Notes: generated by a model from the letters alone, not told the origin. A DNA stretch of 37,023 nucleotides from Curtobacterium sp. Leaf183 (GCF_001424385.1 NZ_LMPO01000008.1:1-37023), one strand, 5' to 3'. Positions 8,581 through 16,598 are shown, counted from the stretch's first letter. Numbers and translations: made by a program.

Positions 8581-9962
8581 GCGCCGGTCTCCTGGGCCAC
8601 GGCACGCTCGACGTCGGCCGTGGTCGGCGCGTCACCGCCCAGGCGGTGCTGGCGCGAGACCACCACCATGAGGATGCTCGACAGGACCATGAAGAAGCCG
8701 ACGATGAACATCGGCACCTGGTAGCCGCCGGTCCACTCGCTGACCACACCGGTGATCAGCGGGGCCGCGAAGCCGCCGAGGTTGCCGACGGTGTTGATGA
8801 GGGCGACGCCGGCCGCCGCCGCTGCTCCGGTGAGGAACTGCGTGGGGACGGTCCAGAAGTTCGGCAGCGCCGCGAAGATCGCACACGCCGTCACCGCGAT
8901 GACCGCGACGGTGGCCGCCGGGGAGTTCATGAACAGCGCGACGGGGATGCTCAGGCCGCCGACGAGGGCGGGGAGCGCGATGTGCCAGACCCGGACGCCG
9001 CGTCGGAACGCGTCGCGGGACCAGAAGTACAGGACGACCGCGGCGGGGATGTACGGGATCGCCGTGATCATGCCCTTCTGGAACAGGTCGAACGTGGTGC
9101 CGAACTGCTCCTGGAAGCCGTCGATGATCGTCGGCAGGAAGAAGCTCAGCGCGTAGAGGCCGTAGATGAAGCCGAAGTAGACGAACGCGAGCATCCAGAC
9201 ACGACCGTTGCCGAACGCCGCACGCAGGCCGCCCTTGCCGTGGCCGTCGTTCTTGGACTGGTTCTCCTTCGCCAGGGCGGTCTCGAGCCAGACCTTCTCG
9301 TCCTCGTCGAGCCACTTCGCCTGGGACGGCTTGTCCTTGAGCACGAACAGGCACAGGATGCCGACGATGATCGCCGGGATCGAGACGCAGAGGAACATGA
9401 AGCGCCAGCCGGCGAGACCACCGAGCAGGCCCTCGTGCGTCATGAGCCACCCGGCGAGGGGCGAGCCGATCACGCTGGTCAGGGGCTGCGCCAGGTAGAA
9501 CAGCGCGAGCATCTTGCCGCGGTGGCGGGCGGGGACCCAGGTCGACAGGAACAGGATCGCCCCCGGGAAGAACCCGGCCTCCGCGATGCCGAGCAGGAAG
9601 CGCAGCCCGACCAGCTGCGGGTAGTTCTGCACCCACGTGAAGAGCAGCGAGACGATGCCCCACGTGATCATGATGCGGGCGAGCCAGATGCGCGCGCCGA
9701 ACTTGTGCAGGGCCAGGTTCGACGGGACCTCGAGCACCAGGTACCCGATGAAGAACACACCGGAGGCGAAGCCGAACTGCGCGGCGGTGAGGCCGAGGTC
9801 GGCCTCCATCCCGTTCGGCGCGGCGAAGGAGATCGCGGTGCGGTCGAGGAAGTTGATGAAGAACATCAGCGCCACGAAGGGCACGATGCGGATGGCGATC
9901 TTCCGGATGGTCGTCTTCTCGACGACCGAGGTCGGGATGCCTCGGGTGGCGGGGATGTCCAC
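8577..9962 (-). CDS. MFS transporter (anion:cation symporter type), probable D-apionate importer
   Basis: 461-aa MFS protein with about 12 predicted membrane segments. Segment 1 contains FFINFLDRTAISFAAP, typical of the ACS subfamily that imports organic anions such as galactonate, tartrate and phthalate. The central loop (near LKDKPSQAKW) is charged. As first gene of the operon and coupled to lerK, it probably brings in D-apionate with protons; this is inference. The GTG start is chosen for its AGGAG 5 nt upstream; the longer upstream open frame has no other ribosome-binding site and would run through the regulator. Described apiose systems often use ABC or TRAP importers, so an MFS carrier here is a difference worth noting. 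Confidence 0.85.
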   Translation of the reverse strand: MDIPATRGIPTSVVEKTTIRKIAIRIVPFVALMFFINFLDRTAISFAAPNGMEADLGLTAAQFGFASGVFFIGYLVLEVPSNLALHKFGARIWLARIMITWGIVSLLFTWVQNYPQLVGLRFLLGIAEAGFFPGAILFLSTWVPARHRGKMLALFYLAQPLTSVIGSPLAGWLMTHEGLLGGLAGWRFMFLCVSIPAIIVGILCLFVLKDKPSQAKWLDEDEKVWLETALAKENQSKNDGHGKGGLRAAFGNGRVWMLAFVYFGFIYGLYALSFFLPTIIDGFQEQFGTTFDLFQKGMITAIPYIPAAVVLYFWSRDAFRRGVRVWHIALPALVGGLSIPVALFMNSPAATVAVIAVTACAIFAALPNFWTVPTQFLTGAAAAAGVALINTVGNLGGFAAPLITGVVSEWTGGYQVPMFIVGFFMVLSSILMVVVSRQHRLGGDAPTTADVERAVAQETGA

Positions 9963-10010
9963 GGTGACTCCTGCTGGTGGAACGACGTTGGTCGGGGATG
10001 GAACTCGACC

Positions 10011-10039
10011 ATCCTGCGCGGTCCGGATCGGGTTGTCAA
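10011..10039 (-). promoter_or_regulatory. promoter of the apionate operon
   Basis: On the minus strand a consensus TTGACA (-35, 10034-10039) lies 17 nt from CAGGAT (-10, 10011-10016), giving a leader of about 40 nt to the GTG at 9962. It is the best sigma-70-type promoter in the window. Confidence 0.75.
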
Positions 10040-10048
10040 CCGGTTGAC
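10035..10048. promoter_or_regulatory. FadR-family operator overlapping the operon -35
   Basis: GTCAACCGGTTGAC is a perfect 14-bp palindrome whose left half contains most of the TTGACA -35 box. Binding of the adjacent GntR/FadR-type regulator here would block RNA polymerase, with release by a pathway metabolite. Confidence 0.7.
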
Positions 10049-10088
10049 CAATATCACCGCACGACGACGCCGAGGAGGGTCGCACCGC

Positions 10089-10094
10089 TACGCT
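10089..10094 (+). promoter_or_regulatory. -10 box for leaderless fadR-type gene
   Basis: TACGCT lies exactly 6 nt before the ATG at 10101; there is no ribosome-binding site at usable distance. Confidence 0.5.
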
Positions 10095-10100
10095 CGGCAC

Positions 10101-10847
10101 ATGCCCGCGTTCAGCGAGAACGACCCCCTCAACATCCGGCTCGAACTGGAGTCCGTGGCGACGGGGTCGCCCGCGTCGGAGGTCGCCCGACAACTGGTGG
10201 GTCTGCTGACCGCGGGAGACCTGGCTCCGGGTTCCCGACTGCCGTCCGAGCGGGTGCTGGCCGAACGGCTCGGTGTCGGCAGGTCGGCCGTGCGCGAGGC
10301 CCTGGCGGCGCTCGAGATCCTCGGCATCGTGCAGATCCGGCCCGGGTCGGGGACGTACCTGCAGGGCGGCACGTCCGACCTGCTGCCGACGACGCTGTCG
10401 TGGGGGCTCATGCTCGCCTCGAACCGCACGCGGGAGCTGCTCGAGGTGCGGTCCTCGCTCGAACGCACGGCGGCGATCCTGGCGGCGCAGCGCGCGACGC
10501 CGGAGCAGGTCGAGGAGCTCGGCGAGTACCTGCAGCGCCAGGAGGCGACGCTCGACGACCCCGAGGCCTTCATCGACGCGGACGTGCGGTTCCACGTGCT
10601 GCTCGCGCGGGCCGCCGGCAACGAGGTGATGGCCGACCTGCTGCAGAGCCTCCGCTCGATGCTCAGCGTGTGGGTCGGACGCCGCGTCCGCACCCGCGAG
10701 GCCACCCAGGCCGCGTACGACGAGCACCGCGCGATCTTCGAGGCGCTGCGGACCGGGGACGTGCTCGCCACCCAGCGAGCGATGGACGAGCACATGGCCA
10801 CGGCGAGTGCCCGCATCGAGCACGCCGACCCCGTCGCCGCCGAGTAG
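10101..10847 (+). CDS. GntR/FadR-family regulator of the apionate operon
   Basis: 248-aa transcription factor. A winged-helix domain (about 20-90) has GSRLPSERVLAERLGVGRS and the wing RPGSGTYL. A helical FCD ligand-binding domain (about 105-235) has the acidic and His positions expected of metal-binding FCD proteins (DADVRFH, YDEHRAIF, MDEHM). It is transcribed away from the transporter-kinase operon, and the palindrome between them sits on the operon promoter, so repression relieved by an intermediate such as apionate or an erythrulose phosphate is the simplest model. The ligand is inferred, not seen. Leaderless start. Confidence 0.88.
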   Translation: MPAFSENDPLNIRLELESVATGSPASEVARQLVGLLTAGDLAPGSRLPSERVLAERLGVGRSAVREALAALEILGIVQIRPGSGTYLQGGTSDLLPTTLSWGLMLASNRTRELLEVRSSLERTAAILAAQRATPEQVEELGEYLQRQEATLDDPEAFIDADVRFHVLLARAAGNEVMADLLQSLRSMLSVWVGRRVRTREATQAAYDEHRAIFEALRTGDVLATQRAMDEHMATASARIEHADPVAAE

Positions 10848-10865
10848 CCCCGGCAGGCTCGATCC

Positions 10866-11714
10866 GTGACGACCGCCCGAGACCAGGTCCTGCACCGCTG
10901 GGAGCTCCGCGGTGCCGGAGGCGCCCCGATCGTGGTCGCGACCGAGACCGACGGCGGCGGCACGGCGCCCACCTCGGTCCCGCGGCCCTCCCTGCACCCG
11001 GTCCGGACCCTCGGCGGCACGGTCGTCAGCGCAGATCACCCCGACGACCACGACTGGCACTCCGGCGTCGGTGTCGCGATCCCGGACGTCGACGGTGTGA
11101 ACTGCTGGGGCGGCCCCACGTACGTCCGGGACACGGGCTACGTCTGGCGGGACGACCACGGACGGGTGACGGTCGAGCGTGCCGCGCTGGACGGCGACAC
11201 CCGGACGACGGAGCTCGCGTGGCGCGGACACGACGGACGACCCCTCCTGCTCGAGGAACGCGTCACCGCGTGCCGTGGGCTCGGCACCGACGCATGGGAG
11301 CTCCGGACGTCCTCGACGTTCCGGACGGCCGGCTCCACCCCGGTGCGGCTCGGCGGCCCGGGCAGCAACGGCCGCGCCGGCGCCGGGTACGGCGGGCTGT
11401 TCTGGCGGTTCCCCGACTGCGCCGACATCGACGTCCGGACGGCGCACGGCCGGGGCGAGACGGCCGTGCACGGCTCGGTCGCACCGTGGGTCGCGTGGTC
11501 GGCGGACTTCGCCGCGGGTCCGGCGACGGTGGTCCTGCAGGCCTTCGGTCACGCCGACCCCTGGTTCGTGCGCGCCGCGGAGTACCCCGCGATCGGCTCG
11601 GCCCTGGCCTGGTCCACCGCCGCGACCGTCTGGCCGGGCGTCCCGCTGGTCCGCGCGTTCCGCGCGGTGGTGGCGGACGGGCGGGCCGATCCCGTCGCGC
11701 TGCTGCGGCGGTGA
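10866..11714 (+). CDS. DUF6807 (PmoA-like) family protein
   Basis: 282 aa, no signal peptide or membrane segment. The conserved block near residues 40-80 (RPSLHPVRTLGG, then SADHPDDHDWHSGV and NCWGGPTY) is the hallmark of the DUF6807 family, often labelled PmoA although it is unrelated to methane oxidation. Function unknown. Members usually lie beside sugar dehydrogenases and transporters. It starts 18 nt after the regulator with GTG; CAGGCT 6 nt upstream suggests an extra leaderless start, but co-transcription with the regulator is equally likely. Its cluster position suggests a role in handling an apiose-derived substrate. That is inference. Confidence 0.8.
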   Translation: MTTARDQVLHRWELRGAGGAPIVVATETDGGGTAPTSVPRPSLHPVRTLGGTVVSADHPDDHDWHSGVGVAIPDVDGVNCWGGPTYVRDTGYVWRDDHGRVTVERAALDGDTRTTELAWRGHDGRPLLLEERVTACRGLGTDAWELRTSSTFRTAGSTPVRLGGPGSNGRAGAGYGGLFWRFPDCADIDVRTAHGRGETAVHGSVAPWVAWSADFAAGPATVVLQAFGHADPWFVRAAEYPAIGSALAWSTAATVWPGVPLVRAFRAVVADGRADPVALLRR

Positions 11715-11732
11715 CGCGCGCCGTGACGGACG

Positions 11733-11765
11733 GGAGGCCCGGTGCCGGTCCGGCACCGAGCCTCC
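11733..11765. terminator. bidirectional terminator between DUF6807 and SDR genes
   Basis: GGAGGCCCGGTGCCG (11733-11747) pairs with CGGCACCGAGCCTCC (11751-11765) with one mismatch, between convergent genes. It is close in sequence to the hairpins at 322-361 and 16599-16646. Confidence 0.8.
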
Positions 11766-11784
11766 AGTCGATCCGCACCGCAGC

Positions 11785-12450
11785 TCAGTCCGACAGTGCC
11801 TCTGCGTAGCGGCGGAAGTCGCCACGGTCCGTGTGCATGGACCACAGGTGCTCGGCGACCGCCTCGGACGCGTGGGCGTCCTGCCCGTCGTCGATGCCGA
11901 ACGGGATGATGAGCTGCCCGACGTGGATCGACTCGGGTGCGAGCGCCTCGTGCAGGAGCTGCGCGTACGCGCTCTCGGCTGCGAAGGCGACCGACGTGCC
12001 CGTCACCCGGTCGGCGGGACGCACCGCGCTGGCGCCGTTGACGAACAGCAGCGTGCCGTGGCCGATGGCGCGCATGCCCGGGATCGCCTGGCGGGCGGCG
12101 GCGACCGCGCCGTAGACCGAGAACTCGATCGGGCCGACCAGGTCGGCCTCGGTGGTCTCGAGCACGGGGCGCATGTACTCCTTGGCCGGCAGGGGGCTGT
12201 ACTGCAGCACCTCGATGGGGCCGAGCTCCTCGGTGGCGCGCTCGAGTGCGTGGCGGATGGACTCGGGGTCGCGGACGTTCGCCGTGTACCCGGCGGCGCT
12301 GTGGCCGTCCTGGCGGAGCTCGGCGGCGAGCGCGTCGACGCGGTCCTGGTTGCGGGCGACGAGTGCGACGGCGAAGCCCTCGCGGGCGAAGCGGCGGGCG
12401 ACGGCGAGGCCGAGGCCCTTGCCGGCGCCGATGATCGCGATGGTGGTCAT
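11785..12450 (-). CDS. SDR-fold protein lacking the canonical catalytic Tyr/Lys
   Basis: 221 aa with the Rossmann nucleotide loop GAGKGLG (8-14) and the ordering of a short-chain dehydrogenase/reductase. The region that normally carries YxxxK reads TGTSVAFAAESAY, so neither catalytic residue is where the classical family has it; the Ser in NGASAV remains. It may be an atypical reductase or a NAD(P)-binding sensor of the NmrA kind. Start ATG has AGAGGA 5 nt upstream. It lies 73 nt downstream of the DUF2255 gene on the same strand and may be co-transcribed with it. Confidence 0.8.
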   Translation of the reverse strand: MTTIAIIGAGKGLGLAVARRFAREGFAVALVARNQDRVDALAAELRQDGHSAAGYTANVRDPESIRHALERATEELGPIEVLQYSPLPAKEYMRPVLETTEADLVGPIEFSVYGAVAAARQAIPGMRAIGHGTLLFVNGASAVRPADRVTGTSVAFAAESAYAQLLHEALAPESIHVGQLIIPFGIDDGQDAHASEAVAEHLWSMHTDRGDFRRYAEALSD

Positions 12451-12523
12451 GCGGTTCCTCTGCGGTTCGGTGGGTGGTCCGGTTCCGACTCTGGCCCGGG
12501 CGGCTGTGACGTCGGGGTGCGGG

Positions 12524-12895
12524 TCAGTCGCGCGGCTCGATGCGGACGGTCGCCGAGGTCGGGCCGTCCTGCAGCATGGGCGGCAGGTACTCGCTGTCGG
12601 CGTACTTGGTCTCGTAGGCGGCGTCGACGCGGCTGTTCACGGCGGGGTCCGCCTCGGTGAAGGTCACATCGTGCTCGGCACCGGCCGCGCTGATCCGTCC
12701 CGCGCCCTGGGTGACGGCGGCGCGGTACCAGCGGGAGCGGCGACCGTTGTAGGCGCGGGCGTACAGGGCACCGTCGACGACGACCGACCAGATCCAGGTC
12801 GGGGTGCCGTATGTGGTGCCGTCCTCACGGAACGGTGCGACGTGCAGGTCGTCGGTGTCGGCGATGGCGGTCAGGGTGTCGTCGTCCCAGGGCAT
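12524..12895 (-). CDS. DUF2255 family protein
   Basis: 123-aa soluble protein. The segment TPTWIWSVVVDGALYARAY followed by SRWYRAA matches the DUF2255 pattern, a small split-barrel-like fold related to flavin-binding nitroreductase-like proteins. No biochemical role is established. The ATG is preceded by GGAAGGA with 4-5 nt spacing. The following SDR-fold gene may be its operon partner. Confidence 0.75.
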   Translation of the reverse strand: MPWDDDTLTAIADTDDLHVAPFREDGTTYGTPTWIWSVVVDGALYARAYNGRRSRWYRAAVTQGAGRISAAGAEHDVTFTEADPAVNSRVDAAYETKYADSEYLPPMLQDGPTSATVRIEPRD

Positions 12896-12981
12896 GGGGT
12901 CCTTCCGGTTCGGGGTCTCCCACGGTACGAGGACGCCCGCCGTCGTGACGTGCCCTGGTGGGACACCCCGGCCGGGCCGGC

Positions 12982-13680
12982 TCAGAGCGGGACGCGGGCG
13001 CGGCGCAGCGCCCGCTCGACGACCCGGGTGAGCACCCGCTGCCCGGCGACGGTGGGGTGCTCGCTGTCCGCCTGCAGCAGGTCGACGTGGCCGACGAGCG
13101 GTTGCCCGAGGTCGACGAACCGGCCGCCGTCGGCCTCGACCGCGCGCCGGAGGCTCGTCGAGCTCTGCGCGACCTCGTCGGGGACGTCGCCGGGCTGGTC
13201 CCAGAGGGTGGAGAAGCCGACGATGCGGGCGTGCGGCAGCGCCGCGTGGAGCTGGTCGACGGCCTGCCGGGTCGCGGTGTCGATCGCCGCGGGGTCCTGG
13301 CCCAGGTCGTTGTCGGAGGACTGCAGCACGACGATCGACGGGTGGACCGCGACTGCCTGGGAGACGAGTCCCGAGAAGTCGTCGCCGCAGTCCCCGTCGA
13401 CGACGAAGCCGGCTCCGCTGCACGCCAGGTTCGTGACGTCGAGGTGGTCGGCGCGGGCGAGCATCGCCGGCCAGGCGTCGGCGTCGCTGTCGAGGCCGTA
13501 CCCGGCCATGATCGAGTCCCCGATCGTCGCCACCCGACGCCCGGGCTCGGCTGTCGGCGTCGTGGACCCGTTCGACCCCGCGGACGCCCCGGCGGGGTGC
13601 TCGGCGACGACGAACCCGATGCCGACGATGATGCCGAGTGCGCCGATGACCGCCGTGATCGTGGTGCCCGTCCGCCGCAT
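12982..13680 (-). CDS. exported SGNH/GDSL hydrolase
   Basis: 232 aa. A hydrophobic segment (about 8-26) acts as signal anchor or signal peptide, followed by a Ser/Thr/Gly-rich spacer and an SGNH esterase-lipase domain. Catalytic S56 is in IGDSIM, the block II Gly in ACSGAG, block III Asn in SSDND, and the Asp/His pair is D205 and H208 in DSEHPT. It is probably an extracellular esterase or deacylase acting on polysaccharide or lipid esters; the substrate is unknown. The start has no ribosome-binding site; CACACT lies 6 nt upstream, fitting the leaderless pattern. Confidence 0.85.
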   Translation of the reverse strand: MRRTGTTITAVIGALGIIVGIGFVVAEHPAGASAGSNGSTTPTAEPGRRVATIGDSIMAGYGLDSDADAWPAMLARADHLDVTNLACSGAGFVVDGDCGDDFSGLVSQAVAVHPSIVVLQSSDNDLGQDPAAIDTATRQAVDQLHAALPHARIVGFSTLWDQPGDVPDEVAQSSTSLRRAVEADGGRFVDLGQPLVGHVDLLQADSEHPTVAGQRVLTRVVERALRRARVPL

Positions 13681-13780
13681 CACCCCAGTGTGCCCGGAGG
13701 GTCCATGACCGTCCCGGTCGTTGTCCACGAAGGCTGACAGGGAACGTCGTCGGGACGGGTGCCGGTGCGATGCTGGCCCG

Positions 13781-14431
13781 GTGGACCTCACCCCGCACGC
13801 GCACCGCCCCGAGCGGTACCGCCACCGTCTCCTGCTCATGCTCGCCGTCGGGGTCGTCGCCGCTGTCGTCGCCTGGCTGACGGTCGGGGCTCGGTGGGCA
13901 CCGTCGATCGGATGGGCCGCCGCATGCGCGGTGTACGTGGCGACCGCGTGGCCGCTCCTCCGGTTCGACGGACCGCAGACGGGTGCGAGCGCCGCGCGCG
14001 AGGACCCCCGTCGCACCGCCTCGGACCTGCTGCTGGTGGGGGCCTCACTCGCCAGCGTCGTCGCCCTGCTGGTCGTGCTCGGCAGTGCCCGGGGGCTCCG
14101 CGGTGACGCGCAGGACGCGGCCGCGGCGCTCGGCGTGGTGAGTGTCTTCCTGTCGTGGCTGCTCGTCCAGACGCTCTTCACCCTGCGGTACGCCGAGCTG
14201 TACTACAGCGGCACCCCGGGTGGGATCGACTTCAACCAGGACGAGCCGCCGCAGTACTCCGACTTCGCGTACTTCGCCGTCACCGTCGGCATGACGTACC
14301 AGGTGTCCGACACGACGATCCGGACGAGCGCGATCCGTCGCGCCACCCTCCGCCACGCGCTGCTGTCGTTCTTCTTCGGCACCGTCGTCATCGCGAGCGT
14401 CATCAACCTGGTCGCCGGCCTGGCGTCGTAG
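13781..14431 (+). CDS. DUF1345 membrane protein
   Basis: 216 aa with four to five predicted membrane segments. The C-terminal half (YAELYY, a GGIDF/DEPPQYSDFAYFA block, then VGMTYQVSD and FFFGTVVIASVIN) is characteristic of DUF1345 proteins. The motif resembles an ion-channel pore region, but function is unknown. Translation most likely starts at the GTG at 13781, because the reading has no ribosome-binding site and GATGCT is exactly 6 nt upstream. It is divergent from the SGNH hydrolase gene. Confidence 0.8.
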   Translation: MDLTPHAHRPERYRHRLLLMLAVGVVAAVVAWLTVGARWAPSIGWAAACAVYVATAWPLLRFDGPQTGASAAREDPRRTASDLLLVGASLASVVALLVVLGSARGLRGDAQDAAAALGVVSVFLSWLLVQTLFTLRYAELYYSGTPGGIDFNQDEPPQYSDFAYFAVTVGMTYQVSDTTIRTSAIRRATLRHALLSFFFGTVVIASVINLVAGLAS

Positions 14432-14443
14432 CGGCGAGTGCGC

Positions 14444-14520
14444 CGGGCCCGGTGGAACCGGACGCCGGGCCGGGTGGAAACGCGCACCGGGCCCGGTGCC
14501 GGTTGGCACCGGGCCCGGCG
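14444..14520. repeat. 22-bp tandem repeat between convergent genes
   Basis: Three full units and a partial fourth start with CGGGCCCGG at 14444, 14466, 14488 and 14510. Units differ mainly in their last 10 bases. The last unit and the partial copy form the terminator stem. Confidence 0.85.
14487..14518. terminator. bidirectional terminator
   Basis: CCGGGCCCGGTGCC (14487-14500) and GGCACCGGGCCCGG (14505-14518) form a perfect 14-bp stem with loop GGTT, between the convergent DUF1345 and PIG-L genes. Confidence 0.8.
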
Positions 14521-14533
14521 TCCGCAGTCCGGC

Positions 14534-16435
14534 TCAGCCGGAGTACACCTGCAGCTCCGCGAGCCCGACGTTCCGCGTCGACCCGCTCACCCCGGTGACC
14601 GTGAACGTGAGCGACGAGACCGTCCGGGCCGCGAAGCTGACCGTGGTCGCCGCGCCCGCGTTGTCGAGTGCGCCGACGGCGACGGTCGTGCCGTCCGAGA
14701 ACGTCACGGTGCCGGCGGTGACCTGGTCGTCGGTGTTCGGCCGGTCGTACAGCACCAGACGGCCGATGCTCACCGGTGCCGCCCACGTCAGCCGCAGCGT
14801 CGAGCCCGTGCGTCCACCGTTGGTGGCCCACTCGGCACTCGCGACGCCCGGGTAGCCGTCGATCACGCCGTCGACCGCCTTGTCCGCGGTCTGGCCGGTG
14901 GCGGTGGACTGGGACGACGCGACGACGGTCGCGCTGCCGGCCTGGTTCGTCGTCGACGGGGTGGTCGTCGGCGGGGTCGTGGTCGGCGGAGTCGTGGTGG
15001 ATGCGGGCGTCCACGCCTGCATCTCGGACAGGCCGACGTTCCGGGTCGTGGAGCTGACACCCGTGACGGTGAGCCGCACGCTCGTGACGGTCTTCGTGCT
15101 GAACGCGATCTCGTTTGCGGTCCCGGCGTTCGCCAGGGTGGGGACCGGCACGGTCGTCCCGTCCGAGAACGTCAGCGTGCCGGCGGTGACCTGGTCGTCG
15201 GTGTTCGGCCGGTCGAACAGCACGATCCGGTTGATCGCGATCGGTTCCATCCAGGTCAGCTGCACCCACGTCCCGGTGCGGCCGCCCTGCGACGCCCACT
15301 CCGCGGTCGCGGTGCCCGGGTAGCCGTCGGCGACGCCGTCGATGACCTTGACGGCTCCCTGGCCGCCGCTGGCGTTCTGCGACGATGCGGTGACCTGCGC
15401 GGACGCCGCCGCGTTGCCGGCGGAGGTGCCGGTCCCACCCGAGGGGTCGGTGCCGGTGCCGCCACCCCCACCGGTGGGGTCCGTGCCGGTGCCGCCACCG
15501 CCCGGGGTGCCCGGGGCGGTCAGGTCGGCGACGACGTGCTGGCGGGGCAGCCACTGTTCCTCGGGTTGCCCCGCACAGGCGGCGGCCGTCTGGCAGATCA
15601 GCGAGTCGTACGGGGCGTAGGCGTAGTACGCGGCCGCCTTGGCGGAGAGGTCGGCACCCGTCACGTTGGCCGCGAGCTGCACGGTCGGGTACCCGAGGTA
15701 GGGCGTGATCGACACGGACGGGGCGACGGCGTTCCGTGCGCGCAGCGTGAGCTGTCCGACCGCGTGGTGGTCGCTGTGGTCGGTGTCGGAACCGAAGCCG
15801 TCGATGTAGTCCTGCGTGCGGATGACCGTGGGCGCCGCCTTGGTCAGGAGCGCCCCGACGGTGTCCACGAAGGTCTGCTGCGTGTAGGTCTGCGACGGCG
15901 ACGCCACGGTCGAGATCGTGGGGATCCAGCCCTCCATCAGCTGCTCGAGGCTCTGCCACCCGGTCGCCGAGAACCCGGACCCGTCGATGTTGCCGTCGGG
16001 CAGCCGCATGAACACGAGCTGCACGCCGGGGAGCGCCTTGAGCGTCGACCGCTGCACGGTGTGCCCGGCGACGGTCTCGCGAGCCGTCGTCCACGTGTTC
16101 GCGGTGTTCGTCATCGTCGCGTAGGCGGCCCGCACGCCGGACTCGCGCGCGGTCGAGTAGGAGCTCCCGCGACCGGCGTCGCCCGACGTGACGTACACCG
16201 TCGTGGTGCACCACCCGGACGCGGTGACCTTGCCGAGCACGGCCGGGTTCATGAAGAACAGGTCGTCGTCGGGGTGGGCGACCACGGAGATCTGCGACCC
16301 GGCGGTGCAGGACCCGGCGGCGTCGGCCGACGTGGTGGCCCCCAGGGACAGGGTCGCCGTCAGCGCGGCGACCACCGCCAGGGCGGTGATGGTGAGCGCC
16401 CGGAGGCGCGCTCGAGGGCGCAGTCGTAGTCGCAT
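14534..16435 (-). CDS. secreted PIG-L family deacetylase with two repeated C-terminal domains
   Basis: 633 aa. Signal peptide about 1-39 (Arg-rich start, hydrophobic core 15-33, cleavage after SADA). The PIG-L (LmbE-like) zinc N-deacetylase domain spans about 45-310, with HPDDD at 54-58 and a later HSDHH. A Gly/Thr/Asp/Pro-rich linker leads to two similar domains of about 140 residues, each with AEWA, DRPNTDDQVTAG, FSDGTTV and a RNVGL-E-Q end, separated by a Thr/Pro linker. The repeats look like galactose-binding (F5/8 type C-like, DUF7402-type) beta-sandwiches and probably bind surface glycans. The enzyme probably removes N-acetyl groups from extracellular glycans. The ATG at 16435 is chosen because it opens the signal peptide; its ribosome-binding site is weak, and an in-frame ATG at 16561 is less likely. 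Confidence 0.85.
   Translation of the reverse strand: MRLRLRPRARLRALTITALAVVAALTATLSLGATTSADAAGSCTAGSQISVVAHPDDDLFFMNPAVLGKVTASGWCTTTVYVTSGDAGRGSSYSTARESGVRAAYATMTNTANTWTTARETVAGHTVQRSTLKALPGVQLVFMRLPDGNIDGSGFSATGWQSLEQLMEGWIPTISTVASPSQTYTQQTFVDTVGALLTKAAPTVIRTQDYIDGFGSDTDHSDHHAVGQLTLRARNAVAPSVSITPYLGYPTVQLAANVTGADLSAKAAAYYAYAPYDSLICQTAAACAGQPEEQWLPRQHVVADLTAPGTPGGGGTGTDPTGGGGGTGTDPSGGTGTSAGNAAASAQVTASSQNASGGQGAVKVIDGVADGYPGTATAEWASQGGRTGTWVQLTWMEPIAINRIVLFDRPNTDDQVTAGTLTFSDGTTVPVPTLANAGTANEIAFSTKTVTSVRLTVTGVSSTTRNVGLSEMQAWTPASTTTPPTTTPPTTTPSTTNQAGSATVVASSQSTATGQTADKAVDGVIDGYPGVASAEWATNGGRTGSTLRLTWAAPVSIGRLVLYDRPNTDDQVTAGTVTFSDGTTVAVGALDNAGAATTVSFAARTVSSLTFTVTGVSGSTRNVGLAELQVYSG
14709..15215. 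repeat. 39-bp identical direct repeats within the PIG-L gene
   Basis: The 39 bases at 14709-14747 and 15177-15215 are identical; they encode the NTDDQVTAG block of the two C-terminal domains. The surrounding domain DNA is similar but diverged. Confidence 0.85.
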
Positions 16436-16598
16436 CGTCGTGTCCGATTCCCGCGCGGACCCAGGGTGGCCGCGGTCCTCCGAGAGAACCACCGCACGCC
16501 ACGGGTGCGGAAGTACCGCATGAGAACCATGCGGCACACCGCACCGCACGGAACCCCGCAACGGCGCGCATCGGCGCCGCCGACGGGGCTGACCCGGC

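Noticed and set aside
14444..14520. CRISPR array
   Set aside because: Units are 22 bp without unique spacers, and no cas genes are nearby; the same holds for the hexamer tract at 28941.
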